Source: an uncultured Draconibacterium sp.
GTDB taxonomy: Bacteria > Bacteroidota > Bacteroidia > Bacteroidales > Prolixibacteraceae
Direction: 5' to 3'
Length of the DNA: 64,000 bases
NCBI RefSeq assembly: GCF_913063105.1
Contig: NZ_CAJXYQ010000002.1
Location: 248,001 to 312,000, forward strand
Part shown: one piece after another, positions 9,034 through 16,881 of the stretch
Numbering within the stretch: position 1 is the stretch's first letter
How the letters are laid out: every line of letters begins with the position of its first letter
Program-made: the position numbers and the translations under genes
Notes under the pieces: model-generated
What the model saw: only the letters and a program-made list of their open reading frames with translations
Database searches by the model: none
Told to the model about the DNA's origin: nothing

Positions 9034-10662
9034 ATGAAAAAGATAAATTTTATATACCTGTTAATTTTGCTGGCAGCCTTTGTGAGCTGCGAGGAAGATT
9101 ACGTAGCACCAAACAGCTTTTCAGATGTGTCGTGGTATTCGCCGCAACACCAAAGCCTCGACGAAAATTACCCCATTATTGGGCAGGGTCAGTATTATTC
9201 AATCTCCGATTTGTCGCAGGGCGAGCTTAGCCACCAGTGGGAATTACTTGATCCTAACATTTACTTCCTGGGAGGAACGCTGGTTAGAAACGATTCTACC
9301 CTTGAAGAAAAGATTATTGGTGGCGGTAATATTGGTGATATCTCGGAAGATAAAACCGTTCACCTCTATTTCCCTGAAGGTGGTATACAAAGTGTAAGAC
9401 TTTACAACACTTTTGATGATACGGTAAGTTTTGTGGCCGAAGATACCGTACTTTACTCGTATTACGATGAGGCTTTGGGCGTTCACGTTTTCGACCATAC
9501 CTTTACCGTTGATGTTTATTTCGATGTTGTAGCCGATTACCTGGTTTACGATCCCGATCTGAATGTAATTGATCTGGCATCGGCAACTGATACGCTTGTA
9601 ATTACCATTGAAGCAGGGCAGGCCTTGCATTTTGCACAAAAAGTAGATTCTATTTACCACATTACCGATGTTACCTGGAATATTCCCGGAGGTTCGCCAC
9701 AAACTTCGTTTGAAGATTCGGTTAAGGTTACTTTTTATGTGCCTGGCACTTATTCGAACCTAAGGTTTACAGCCAGCAGAAATGCTCAGAATATTCCATC
9801 GGGTAGCGATAGAGACACCATCCCTTTAAAGGTTGTTGTTGAGCCATCATCGGCGCCGTTTTTAGTGGCCGGTGTTACAAAAATTAATTCAAATTCAGTT
9901 CGTCTGCAGCTTTCAGGACAGGCAGCAGGTACATTATCAAAATCTGATTTTACGGTTACTGCACGCAATGCCGATAAAGGAGAAGATTTTGCCATTGGCG
10001 TGGCTTCTGTAAATATGATTGACGACAGAACCGCCCTGGAATTAACTTTTGCCGACCCTATTTACAGTAACGACGAAGTTATTATCGAATACAGCGGTTC
10101 GGAACTGATGTCGACCGATGGCCGTACCATTGAACCTGCTACAGTAACGCTTGATCCTATTGATCCTGAAAACCTGGTAACCGATCCTGGTTTTGAAAAT
10201 GGAGCTGATACCTGGGTATCTCCTCCTGAATTTGATGGTGGCAGAGTAACCGATGCTGCAAACTACTCTACCGACATGCCTAAAGATGGTAGTTATAGCA
10301 TGCACGCAATTAAAGCTGCCGGTGGCCAAACCGCTTTTGCTAATTCAAACGGATTTGTTTTGGAACAAGGAGTTACCTATACCTATTCTTATGATTATTA
10401 TGGGGTAAGTAGCAGCAAACAAGGAGGTGCCTGGGAAGCTCGTATCTCTGAGCTGCTTGACAACGGACTTGTTAAGGAAGGTAAACTCTTTGGTGGTTGG
10501 ACCGGATTAAATGGAATTAAAATAGGGGAATGGACTAAAAAAACAGCGACCCTTACAGGTGATGGTAAAACATATGCGATAGCAATGCTTATGTATGGAG
10601 CATCGTCAGCTGAAGTATATTACGATAACTTTAGCATTACGGTAAAAGACGATCGTCCGTAA
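9034..10662 (+). CDS. Surface glycan-binding-type lipoprotein (SGBP), cassette A
   Basis: Third gene of the SusC-SusD operon, 14 bases after SusD, the usual position of a surface glycan-binding protein. It starts with a lipoprotein signal peptide (lipidated Cys19) followed by EEDY, an acidic motif favouring surface export. The middle (about 20-270) contains two or three immunoglobulin/PKD-like beta domains, with a conserved VRLYNTFD motif shared with the paralog at 60563. The C-terminal part (about 370-542, from DPGFENG) looks like a carbohydrate-binding jelly-roll of the CBM4/9 type. No catalytic motif was recognised. Binding of the PUL substrate is inferred from position and architecture; the N-terminal domain cannot be assigned to a named family by eye. 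Confidence 0.75.
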   Translation: MKKINFIYLLILLAAFVSCEEDYVAPNSFSDVSWYSPQHQSLDENYPIIGQGQYYSISDLSQGELSHQWELLDPNIYFLGGTLVRNDSTLEEKIIGGGNIGDISEDKTVHLYFPEGGIQSVRLYNTFDDTVSFVAEDTVLYSYYDEALGVHVFDHTFTVDVYFDVVADYLVYDPDLNVIDLASATDTLVITIEAGQALHFAQKVDSIYHITDVTWNIPGGSPQTSFEDSVKVTFYVPGTYSNLRFTASRNAQNIPSGSDRDTIPLKVVVEPSSAPFLVAGVTKINSNSVRLQLSGQAAGTLSKSDFTVTARNADKGEDFAIGVASVNMIDDRTALELTFADPIYSNDEVIIEYSGSELMSTDGRTIEPATVTLDPIDPENLVTDPGFENGADTWVSPPEFDGGRVTDAANYSTDMPKDGSYSMHAIKAAGGQTAFANSNGFVLEQGVTYTYSYDYYGVSSSKQGGAWEARISELLDNGLVKEGKLFGGWTGLNGIKIGEWTKKTATLTGDGKTYAIAMLMYGASSAEVYYDNFSITVKDDRP

Positions 10663-10678
10663 AGGTTGAAAAGCAAGT

Positions 10679-10717
10679 CATATTAAGCGAACCGTACTGT
10701 CTGGTTCGCTTAATATG
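10679..10717 (+). ncRNA. Intercistronic hairpin between SGBP-A and GH29
   Basis: CATATTAAGCGAACC (10679-10693) is perfectly complementary to GGTTCGCTTAATATG (10703-10717), giving a 15-bp stem with a 9-base loop. No T-run follows, so it does not look like an intrinsic terminator. A counterpart at 62103-62142, in the same gap of the second cassette, keeps the stem by a compensatory A-U to G-C change and a C-G to U-G wobble. The loop side shares CTGTCT. It may act in RNA processing, 3'-end protection of the susCD message or as a protein-binding site. Confidence 0.75.
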
Positions 10718-10763
10718 CTTCTTTATAGCTCTAAGACAGCTTTTCATTCCTAAAAAAACTAAA

Positions 10764-12278
10764 ATGTACAAAACAAGTATAGTGCTGGTTTTGGTAGCTT
10801 TCTTATTTGCTGCCTGCCAATCATCAGCACCCAAAAAAGAGCTGCTCCAATTCGAACCCAATTGGGAATCGTTAAAAGAGTACCAAACGCCACAATGGTT
10901 TGCCGATGCCAAATTCGGAATATTTATTCATTGGGGGTCCTATTCTGTCCCGGCATATAAATCAGAATGGTATCCGCGTTTAATGTACCAGGATTCGGTG
11001 TTGTGGCACCAAACCGATCCGGAAAAATCAAGACCTGGTACAAACCCGGTATTTACCCATCACGTTAACACGTATGGCCATCCGTCGGAATTTGGATACA
11101 AAGACTTTATACCGCTGTTTAAAGCCGAAAACTTCGATCCACTGCAATGGATGGAGCTTTTTAAGCGAGCCGGTGCCCGCTACGTAATTCCGGTGGCCGA
11201 ACATCATGATGCTTTTGCCATGTATAATTCTAAGGTAACACCCTGGAACTCGGTAAATATGGGGCCTAAACGCGATATCATTGCCGAATTGAAAAGCGCT
11301 GCCAAAGAGGCCGGATTGCATTTTGGCGTATCATCGCATTTTGCGTTTAACTGGGATTATTTTAATAAACAGGAACGTTTTGATACCTGGAACCCCGAGT
11401 ACGAAGAACTATATGGACCTAAACACGAACCATATGCCCCCGTTAGCAAAGAGTTTATTGAGCTTTGGTGGCAACGTACCACCGACATTATCGATAATTA
11501 TCAGCCTGAAATTCTTTGGTTCGATTTTTATATCGATCGCCCGGAGTTTGCGTCGTACCATCCAAAGTTGGCGGCCTATTATTACAATATGGGAATTGCA
11601 AGCGGACAGGAAGTGGTGTTGCAAAATAAAAATATGAATTACGAGTCGTTTCCGGAAGGAACAAACATGCTTGACATTGAGCGCGGAAAATTGGCCGATA
11701 TCAGAAAAGATGTGTGGCAAACCGACACCTCAATTGGTAAAAACTCGTGGTGTTATACCGGTGGCTGGCAAAGCAAAACGGCCAATTCGTTAATTGATGA
11801 TTTGGCCGACATTGTGAGCAAAAACGGTACAATGCTTTTAAATATCGGGCCAAAGGCCGATGGAACTATTCCACAGGATCAGGTAAATGTTTTAACCGAA
11901 ATAGGCGACTGGCTGGCAGTGAACGGAGAAGCAATATATGAAACATATCCGTGGGACAAGTTTGGTGAAGGCCCAACCATTGTCGAAAAAGGACACCATT
12001 CCGAGGGGAATAATAAAGGCTTTACTGCCGAAGATGTTCGGTTTACCGCCAAAGAAAATGTGCTGTATGCCATTGTTTTGGATATACCTGACGATGGTAA
12101 GGTAGTGCTAAAATCGCTGGTAAACCATAAAACAATTAATGCAAAGACCATTAAATCGATAAAGTATTTGGGAGAATCGTTTACTCCCGAATGGCATATT
12201 GATGACAAGGGCTTAACCATTAAAACAAACGGCGAGTTGCTTGCGAAAAATGCACTTACAATAAAAATCTCATATTAG
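10764..12278 (+). CDS. GH29 alpha-L-fucosidase family lipoprotein (cassette A)
   Basis: Retaining exo-glycosidase expected to remove terminal alpha-L-fucose or the closely related alpha-L-galactose. Lipoprotein signal with lipobox FAAC (Cys18) followed by QSSAP; no acidic export motif, so probably periplasmic. GH29 landmarks: FGIFIHWG near residue 52, AEHHDAF near 147, and the nucleophile region ILWFDFYID with Asp254. The C-terminal beta domain (about 400-504) is typical. At 504 residues it is of normal length. It lies 101 bases after the SGBP gene, beyond the conserved hairpin, and is closed by a terminator at 12333. Its nearest relative is the enzyme at 62210, in the same place of the second cassette, with the same nucleophile numbering. 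Fucose versus L-galactose specificity cannot be read from the sequence. Confidence 0.92.
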   Translation: MYKTSIVLVLVAFLFAACQSSAPKKELLQFEPNWESLKEYQTPQWFADAKFGIFIHWGSYSVPAYKSEWYPRLMYQDSVLWHQTDPEKSRPGTNPVFTHHVNTYGHPSEFGYKDFIPLFKAENFDPLQWMELFKRAGARYVIPVAEHHDAFAMYNSKVTPWNSVNMGPKRDIIAELKSAAKEAGLHFGVSSHFAFNWDYFNKQERFDTWNPEYEELYGPKHEPYAPVSKEFIELWWQRTTDIIDNYQPEILWFDFYIDRPEFASYHPKLAAYYYNMGIASGQEVVLQNKNMNYESFPEGTNMLDIERGKLADIRKDVWQTDTSIGKNSWCYTGGWQSKTANSLIDDLADIVSKNGTMLLNIGPKADGTIPQDQVNVLTEIGDWLAVNGEAIYETYPWDKFGEGPTIVEKGHHSEGNNKGFTAEDVRFTAKENVLYAIVLDIPDDGKVVLKSLVNHKTINAKTIKSIKYLGESFTPEWHIDDKGLTIKTNGELLAKNALTIKISY

Positions 12279-12332
12279 ATAGTAAAAAATAGTTATTGAT
12301 CAGGTAGATTAATAAGTTTAGTTAGAGTGTGT

Positions 12333-12364
12333 TAGGTGGAGCAATTGCGCTCCACCTAATTTTT
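12333..12364 (+). terminator. Rho-independent terminator after GH29 of cassette A
   Basis: TAGGTGGAGC (12333-12342), a 6-base loop, then GCTCCACCTA (12349-12358) followed by ATTTTT. It separates the SusC-to-GH29 unit from the plug-only gene. A similar terminator with the same GTGGAGC core stands at 63793 in the second cassette. Confidence 0.85.
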
Positions 12365-12462
12365 AAAGATAAATGGTAAAGAAATTGGTAAACGCTGCCA
12401 AAATTTACAATAGAAATGGGAGACTTACTTCCCGAAATCTTAAAACAAAAAAATACTACATA

Positions 12463-13131
12463 ATGGTAAAAACATTAATGCTTGTCTTTGCCCTTTTTGG
12501 CGCTATGCAAATAGATGCGCAGGAGCGAAATGTTTCAGGAAAAATAACCGCATTTAACACCTACCAACTGAAGGGGGCACATGTAAGTGCCAAAAAAGCA
12601 AAAACAGAAGTTTTTACTGATGCGGAAGGAAACTTTCAGATAAAATGTAAGCAAAAAGATGCCCTGAAAATACAGGCTAAAGGTTTTGAAACGCAGGTGT
12701 TAAAGCTGGACAATGAAAACGTTTTAAAAATTAATCTGATTTATATTGATAACGAATCAGCATTTAAAAGCGCAGTTGAAGTACAACATATTTCCGAATC
12801 GGATTTGGAATATGCCGTTGGAAACCTGATGAAAGAGAATAACGATTATTCGCGCTATAAAGATATTTATGAGATTATTCAAAGTGTTTCTCCCTTGGCA
12901 AGAGTGGTAAACGACGGTGGTTTTAACCGTATTTATTTTACTTCTCGCGGGCCAAACTCGTTTAATGCCGGCTCCCATGCCTTGCTGGTGGTTGATGGTA
13001 TAATTACCGAAGATATTTCAACTGTTCTTCCTATACAGGTAGCCACAATCACGGTCCTTATTGGCACCGAGGCAGCTATGTATGGCGTGCGCGGAGGAAA
13101 TGGCGTTATTGAAATTGAACGAAAATACTAA
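12463..13131 (+). CDS. Secreted plug-only TonB-receptor-like protein (no beta-barrel), cassette A
   Basis: A 222-residue protein resembling the N-terminal quarter of a SusC protein. It has a signal peptide cut near residue 20 (after IDA), a carboxypeptidase-D-like regulatory domain (about 23-95, with FTDAEGNFQI), and a plug domain (about 105-222) with LLVVDGI and YGVRGGNGVIEIERKY, which matches the SusC plug ending YGTRGAAGVILITTKQG. It stops where the barrel would begin. The internal ATG was chosen because it alone gives a signal peptide; the upstream ATG at 12373 would add 30 mostly polar residues. A homolog begins at 63834 in the same position of the second cassette, arguing that this is a selected gene and not a decayed fragment. 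Possible roles are an accessory to the transporter, a periplasmic signalling partner or a soluble binding protein; none is established. Confidence 0.8.
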   Translation: MVKTLMLVFALFGAMQIDAQERNVSGKITAFNTYQLKGAHVSAKKAKTEVFTDAEGNFQIKCKQKDALKIQAKGFETQVLKLDNENVLKINLIYIDNESAFKSAVEVQHISESDLEYAVGNLMKENNDYSRYKDIYEIIQSVSPLARVVNDGGFNRIYFTSRGPNSFNAGSHALLVVDGIITEDISTVLPIQVATITVLIGTEAAMYGVRGGNGVIEIERKY

Positions 13132-13167
13132 GCTTAGCCGCTGGTCAATTGGAAAAATAAAACCGTT

Positions 13168-13191
13168 AAAAGCGGAGGTGTGCCGCTTTTT
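13168..13191. terminator. Bidirectional terminator between plug-only gene and AraC gene
   Basis: AAAAGCGG (13168-13175), loop of 7 bases, CCGCTTTT (13183-13190) and a further T. The two genes converge here, and the A/T flanks would serve both directions. It overlaps the stop codon of the AraC gene by two bases. Confidence 0.75.
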
Positions 13192-14065
13192 ATACCAGGC
13201 CTCCCATTTTTCGGTATCGGGCAGGTGTGCTGCCAGTATGTTTCTGAAAAACACGGTAAAAATAGGGTAGGTTGTTAAAGCCGGTTTTATCGCAAATCTC
13301 ATTTAACGACATATTGGTAGTTAGCAGTAAAATCTGTGCTTTTTCAATGCGTTTGGTGTTAATATATTTAAGCGGAAGCAGGCCGGTGGTTCGTTTAAAA
13401 ATCCGGGTAAAATGATCGTAAGAATAGTGTGCAATTTCAGCCAGCTTTTCTACCTTTATTTCCTGGCTCAGATTTGAATTGATGTACTGAAAAACTTTCC
13501 TGAAATCAGAGAATTGCTGAAAGTTTTTTTGTTCCACTTTAGTTTCAACTATAAAGCGCGAGAGCAGCTGCTTAAGTATCCCAATGGTTTCAAGGTACGA
13601 TTTGCTTTCGCATTGAAACTCAACCGTTCCTTTCCAGTTTTCTTTTTCATAATCCTTAGGGTTGCTTTTTTTTAAGGCTTTATGTTGGTTTAACTCCACC
13701 AGCCTTTCGAATAAATGCTTGTCTAAAGGTAGCGCTTCAACCTCGTTTTTTATCGAAATAAAATCGTAAATGTTTAACCCGGTACTAAATGCGTTGGAAA
13801 AGTGCACATAATGTTGCTCTAAAAAATCGGTACAATGGTAGCTGCATTGCACAAAGCTGGGAATCAGGTACAAATGACCAGGTTTTAGCCGGTGCATGGT
13901 GTTATTGGGCAAAATATAACCTTCTCCACTTGTAATCAGGTAAATTCTCGAGAACGGACTCAAAACATTCGCATAGTTCCATTCTTGCCCAACATTAACA
14001 TAGCCCACATTCATTAAGTTAACCTGTAATTCTGATAGTAAATTTGTAGGAAGTGTATTTTTCAT
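13190..14065 (-). CDS. AraC-family transcriptional regulator
   Basis: A 291-residue protein with an N-terminal cupin-like ligand domain (about 20-130, with SGEGYILPNN and LKPGHLYLIP) and a C-terminal double helix-turn-helix (about 190-288) ending in the AraC signature (LNEICDKTGFNNLPYFYRVF). It probably senses a soluble sugar in the cytoplasm. It is divergent from the GH29 gene at 14202 with a 136-base gap, so it most likely controls the GH29 / UroD-like / RhaT operon and perhaps itself. That operon lacks the C-rich repeats found at other promoters here, which fits separate control. The ligand is unknown; by its neighbours L-fucose, L-rhamnose or L-galactose are candidates. Confidence 0.9.
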   Translation of the reverse strand: MKNTLPTNLLSELQVNLMNVGYVNVGQEWNYANVLSPFSRIYLITSGEGYILPNNTMHRLKPGHLYLIPSFVQCSYHCTDFLEQHYVHFSNAFSTGLNIYDFISIKNEVEALPLDKHLFERLVELNQHKALKKSNPKDYEKENWKGTVEFQCESKSYLETIGILKQLLSRFIVETKVEQKNFQQFSDFRKVFQYINSNLSQEIKVEKLAEIAHYSYDHFTRIFKRTTGLLPLKYINTKRIEKAQILLLTTNMSLNEICDKTGFNNLPYFYRVFQKHTGSTPARYRKMGGLV

Positions 14066-14163
14066 CTCAAAAAAATGCTGTATAACAACCCTAAAATAGC
14101 AGAAAAGTCGGAAATGTATAATTATTCTGCGTTTTTTTGAAATAATAGCATTTGCTTTCCTTT

Positions 14164-14171
14164 TAATTTTG
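14164..14171 (+). promoter_or_regulatory. Bacteroidota -7 promoter element for the GH29/UroD-like/RhaT operon
   Basis: TAATTTTG fits TAnnTTTG. Transcription would start near 14177, which rules out the ATG at 14175 and supports the ATG at 14202 as the GH29 start. No C-rich repeats lie 21 or 44 bp upstream. The AT-rich gap upstream (14066-14160) is the likely place for AraC binding, but no clear repeat was picked out. Confidence 0.65.
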
Positions 14172-14201
14172 TAGATGAATAATCAAGCTAATTCAATTAA
14201 A

Positions 14202-15701
14202 ATGAACCTAAAAAGTATTACTCTGCTGTTTATGGCATTTGCACTATTTGCCTGTCAGCCAAAATCCACAAAAAAAGCGCAAGAACCATTGGTATATAAA
14301 TCTACCTGGGAGTCGTTACAACAGCACAAAACACCTGAATGGTTTTTAGATGCCAAATTCGGAATATACTGTCACTGGGGGCCTTACTCGGTTCCTGCAC
14401 ATAAAAACGAGTGGTATTCACATTGGATGTATGTGGAAGATCATCCAATACGTAAATACCACGAAGAAACTTACGGCCCATTAAACGAATTTGGCTATAA
14501 AGACTTTATACCCATGTTCACTGCCGAAAATTTTAATGCCGACGAGTGGGCAACATTATTTAAAAAAGCAGGCGCACAGTTTGCCGGGCCTGTTACTGAA
14601 CATGCCGATGGGTTTGCCATGTGGGACAGTAAAATTACCAAATGGAATGCTGCCGCAATGGGGCCAAAACGCGATATTGTTGGCGAAATGGCCAAAGCTA
14701 TTCGTAAGCAGGATATGAAATTTATTGCCACTTTTCATCACCAATGGAACTTTGGCTGGTACTCTACCTGGGACGAAAACACCGATGCATCAAACCCGGA
14801 ATACGAAGAGTTGTATGGCCCAAAACTACCGGGGCCCGAAGCTTTTGAGTATCCTGACAGAGGCGAAACAAAATTTTACCCCGAAGAGAAATTTGTGAAT
14901 TTCTGGTACAACAAAATCATTGAGGTAATACACAAATACGAACCCGATTTAATTTATTTTGATAACAAGCTTAATATTATTCCCGAGCAAAAAAGAACCG
15001 ACTTTTTAAGCTACTATTATAATTATGCCGCCAAAAATAAGCAGGAAGTAGTGTGTACCTACAAATTTGAAGAAATGGCCAAAGGTGCTGCTGTTCTCGA
15101 TTTGGAGCGCTCGCGAATGGCTGAGAAAAAAGATTTTCCGTGGCTAACCGACGATTCAATTGACTGGGGTACATGGTGCCATGTTTCAAACCCCGATTAT
15201 AAATCGACCAACCGGCTTATTGATTTTTTGGTGGATGTGGTTAGTAAAAATGGTGGGGTATTGTTAAATATTACACCTACAGCACAGGGCGATATTCCAC
15301 AACCGGTTCAAGAGCGCTTGCTGGAAATGGGACAATGGCTTAGCACCAATGGCGAAGCCATTTACGGAACCCGGCCCTGGAAAGTTTATGGTGAAGGCCC
15401 GGCTAAAGTTACCGAAGGGCACCTGAGCGAACATCAGAATAAAGATAATACAGAAGAAGATATACGCTTTACACAAAAAGATGGCGTGTTGTACGCCTTG
15501 CTTTTAGATGTGCCAAGTAAAGAAATTCAAATAAGGGCAATGGGAAAAAATGCGGCTTTACTCGATAAAAAAATTAAAAACATCGAGGTGCTTGGCAGCA
15601 ACGAAAAAGTTTCGTGGGAAGTTACCGATGCTGCACTTAAAATCTCGAAACCAAAAGAAAAAACATCAGACCACTGCGTTGTTTTCAAGTTGAGCTTTTA
15701 G
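14202..15701 (+). CDS. GH29 alpha-L-fucosidase family lipoprotein, HAD variant
   Basis: Exo-acting glycosidase of the GH29 family, 499 residues from the start chosen by promoter position and by the lipoprotein signal (FALFAC, Cys18). Family landmarks: FGIYCHWG near residue 48, nucleophile region LIYFDNKLN with Asp254, and a C-terminal beta domain. The conserved HHD motif after the fourth strand is changed to HAD (TEHADGFAMWDS), so one of the two adjacent histidines that usually contact the sugar is alanine, suggesting a shifted specificity. It leads a three-gene operon with the UroD-like protein 38 bases downstream and the permease. No acidic motif follows the lipid Cys (QPKST), so a periplasmic location is likely. 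Confidence 0.9.
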   Translation: MNLKSITLLFMAFALFACQPKSTKKAQEPLVYKSTWESLQQHKTPEWFLDAKFGIYCHWGPYSVPAHKNEWYSHWMYVEDHPIRKYHEETYGPLNEFGYKDFIPMFTAENFNADEWATLFKKAGAQFAGPVTEHADGFAMWDSKITKWNAAAMGPKRDIVGEMAKAIRKQDMKFIATFHHQWNFGWYSTWDENTDASNPEYEELYGPKLPGPEAFEYPDRGETKFYPEEKFVNFWYNKIIEVIHKYEPDLIYFDNKLNIIPEQKRTDFLSYYYNYAAKNKQEVVCTYKFEEMAKGAAVLDLERSRMAEKKDFPWLTDDSIDWGTWCHVSNPDYKSTNRLIDFLVDVVSKNGGVLLNITPTAQGDIPQPVQERLLEMGQWLSTNGEAIYGTRPWKVYGEGPAKVTEGHLSEHQNKDNTEEDIRFTQKDGVLYALLLDVPSKEIQIRAMGKNAALLDKKIKNIEVLGSNEKVSWEVTDAALKISKPKEKTSDHCVVFKLSF

Positions 15702-15739
15702 CGTATCTACACCATTTCCTGTATTTAAAAATGTAAGTT

Positions 15740-16777
15740 ATGACACCAAAAGAAAGATTTTTTGCCACTATAAATAACCAGACGGTTGACCGGCCGGCAA
15801 CCTGGCTCGGATTACCAACTCCCGATGCCATTCCGGGCTTACTGAACTACTTTCAGGTAGGCTCGGTTGCCGAGTTGAAAACAAAACTAAACGACGATGT
15901 TTGGCCGGTAATTGTACCTTATAACAACGAACCGTTTAATGATATTGGCTGCGCACTTGATTTTACCAAAGATGGTGAAGGGGGCTCGCAGGACGAGCGC
16001 ACTTTAACGGCACCCGGATATTTTGAGAACATGACCGACCCGGCGGCTGTGGAACAATTTCCGTGGCCCGATCCAAAAGATTTTCTCGATGTGGATGAGG
16101 CAGCCCGCAGAGCAAAGGAAATTCCTGCCGATAAGCTTCGTATGGGTATAATGTGGTCGGCACATTTCCAGGATTCATGCTCGGCTTTTGGTATGGAAAA
16201 CGCCCTGATAACCATGATGATGTACCCCGAAATGTACCAGGCCGTTATTAACCGGATAACCGATTTTTACCTGGAAGTGAACGAGCTGTTTTATGAAGCC
16301 ACAAAAGGCCATTTGGATGCGGTGCTAATTGGTAACGATTTTGGTTCGCAATCAGCACTTATGGTTGACCCCGATTTGTTGCGGGCTTATGTTTTCGAAG
16401 GAACAAAAAAGTTGGTCGACCAGGCCAAAAGTTATGGTTTAACTGTCGTGCATCATTCATGCGGGTCAATATTTCCTATTATTGGCGATTTATTTGATAT
16501 GGGAGTAGACGTGGTACACCCCATTCAGGCTTTGGCGGCCGATATGGATATTGAAACTTTACAGAAAAATTTTAAAAATAAAGGTGCATTTTGTGGCGGC
16601 GTCGATGCGCAGGAATTACTGGTAAACGGAACACCAGCGCAATTAAGCGCCGCGGTAGAGAGAATTAAACAGGTTTTTCCAACAGGATTAGTAATTTCGC
16701 CCAGCCACGAAGCTATTTTACCCGATATAAATCCGGCCAATATTGAAGCCATGTATGCTGCGGTGCATCGCAGCTAA
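15740..16777 (+). CDS. Uroporphyrinogen decarboxylase-fold protein (MtaA/CmuA-like methyltransferase relative)
   Basis: A 345-residue cytoplasmic TIM-barrel protein of the URO-D superfamily. It begins MTPKERFFATINNQTVDRPA, the usual opening of the non-heme branch of this family. It has a His239-x-Cys241 pair (HHSCGS) and Cys285 (FCGGVD), which could form an H-x-C...C zinc site as in corrinoid-dependent methyltransferases, and PSHEAILPDINPANI near the C-terminus. No corrinoid protein or heme gene is nearby, so heme synthesis is unlikely. It sits between a GH29 and a sugar permease, so a role in sugar metabolism is inferred. One idea is demethylation of an O-methyl sugar such as 6-O-methyl-galactose of agars; the sequence alone does not prove this. 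Confidence 0.7.
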   Translation: MTPKERFFATINNQTVDRPATWLGLPTPDAIPGLLNYFQVGSVAELKTKLNDDVWPVIVPYNNEPFNDIGCALDFTKDGEGGSQDERTLTAPGYFENMTDPAAVEQFPWPDPKDFLDVDEAARRAKEIPADKLRMGIMWSAHFQDSCSAFGMENALITMMMYPEMYQAVINRITDFYLEVNELFYEATKGHLDAVLIGNDFGSQSALMVDPDLLRAYVFEGTKKLVDQAKSYGLTVVHHSCGSIFPIIGDLFDMGVDVVHPIQALAADMDIETLQKNFKNKGAFCGGVDAQELLVNGTPAQLSAAVERIKQVFPTGLVISPSHEAILPDINPANIEAMYAAVHRS

Positions 16778-16881
16778 AACCGGAAGGGTATAAACCGTCG
16801 CAAAAAAACGTTACAGTTTGGCTTTAACTAAATATTTAAACTAAAACTTGCGAATTCTTCGCGTAATTAAAACATAAAAAT

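Noticed and set aside
15740-16777. Annotation as true uroporphyrinogen decarboxylase (hemE)
   Set aside because: H-x-C motif, sugar-operon setting and no heme genes nearby argue for the methyltransferase-like branch.
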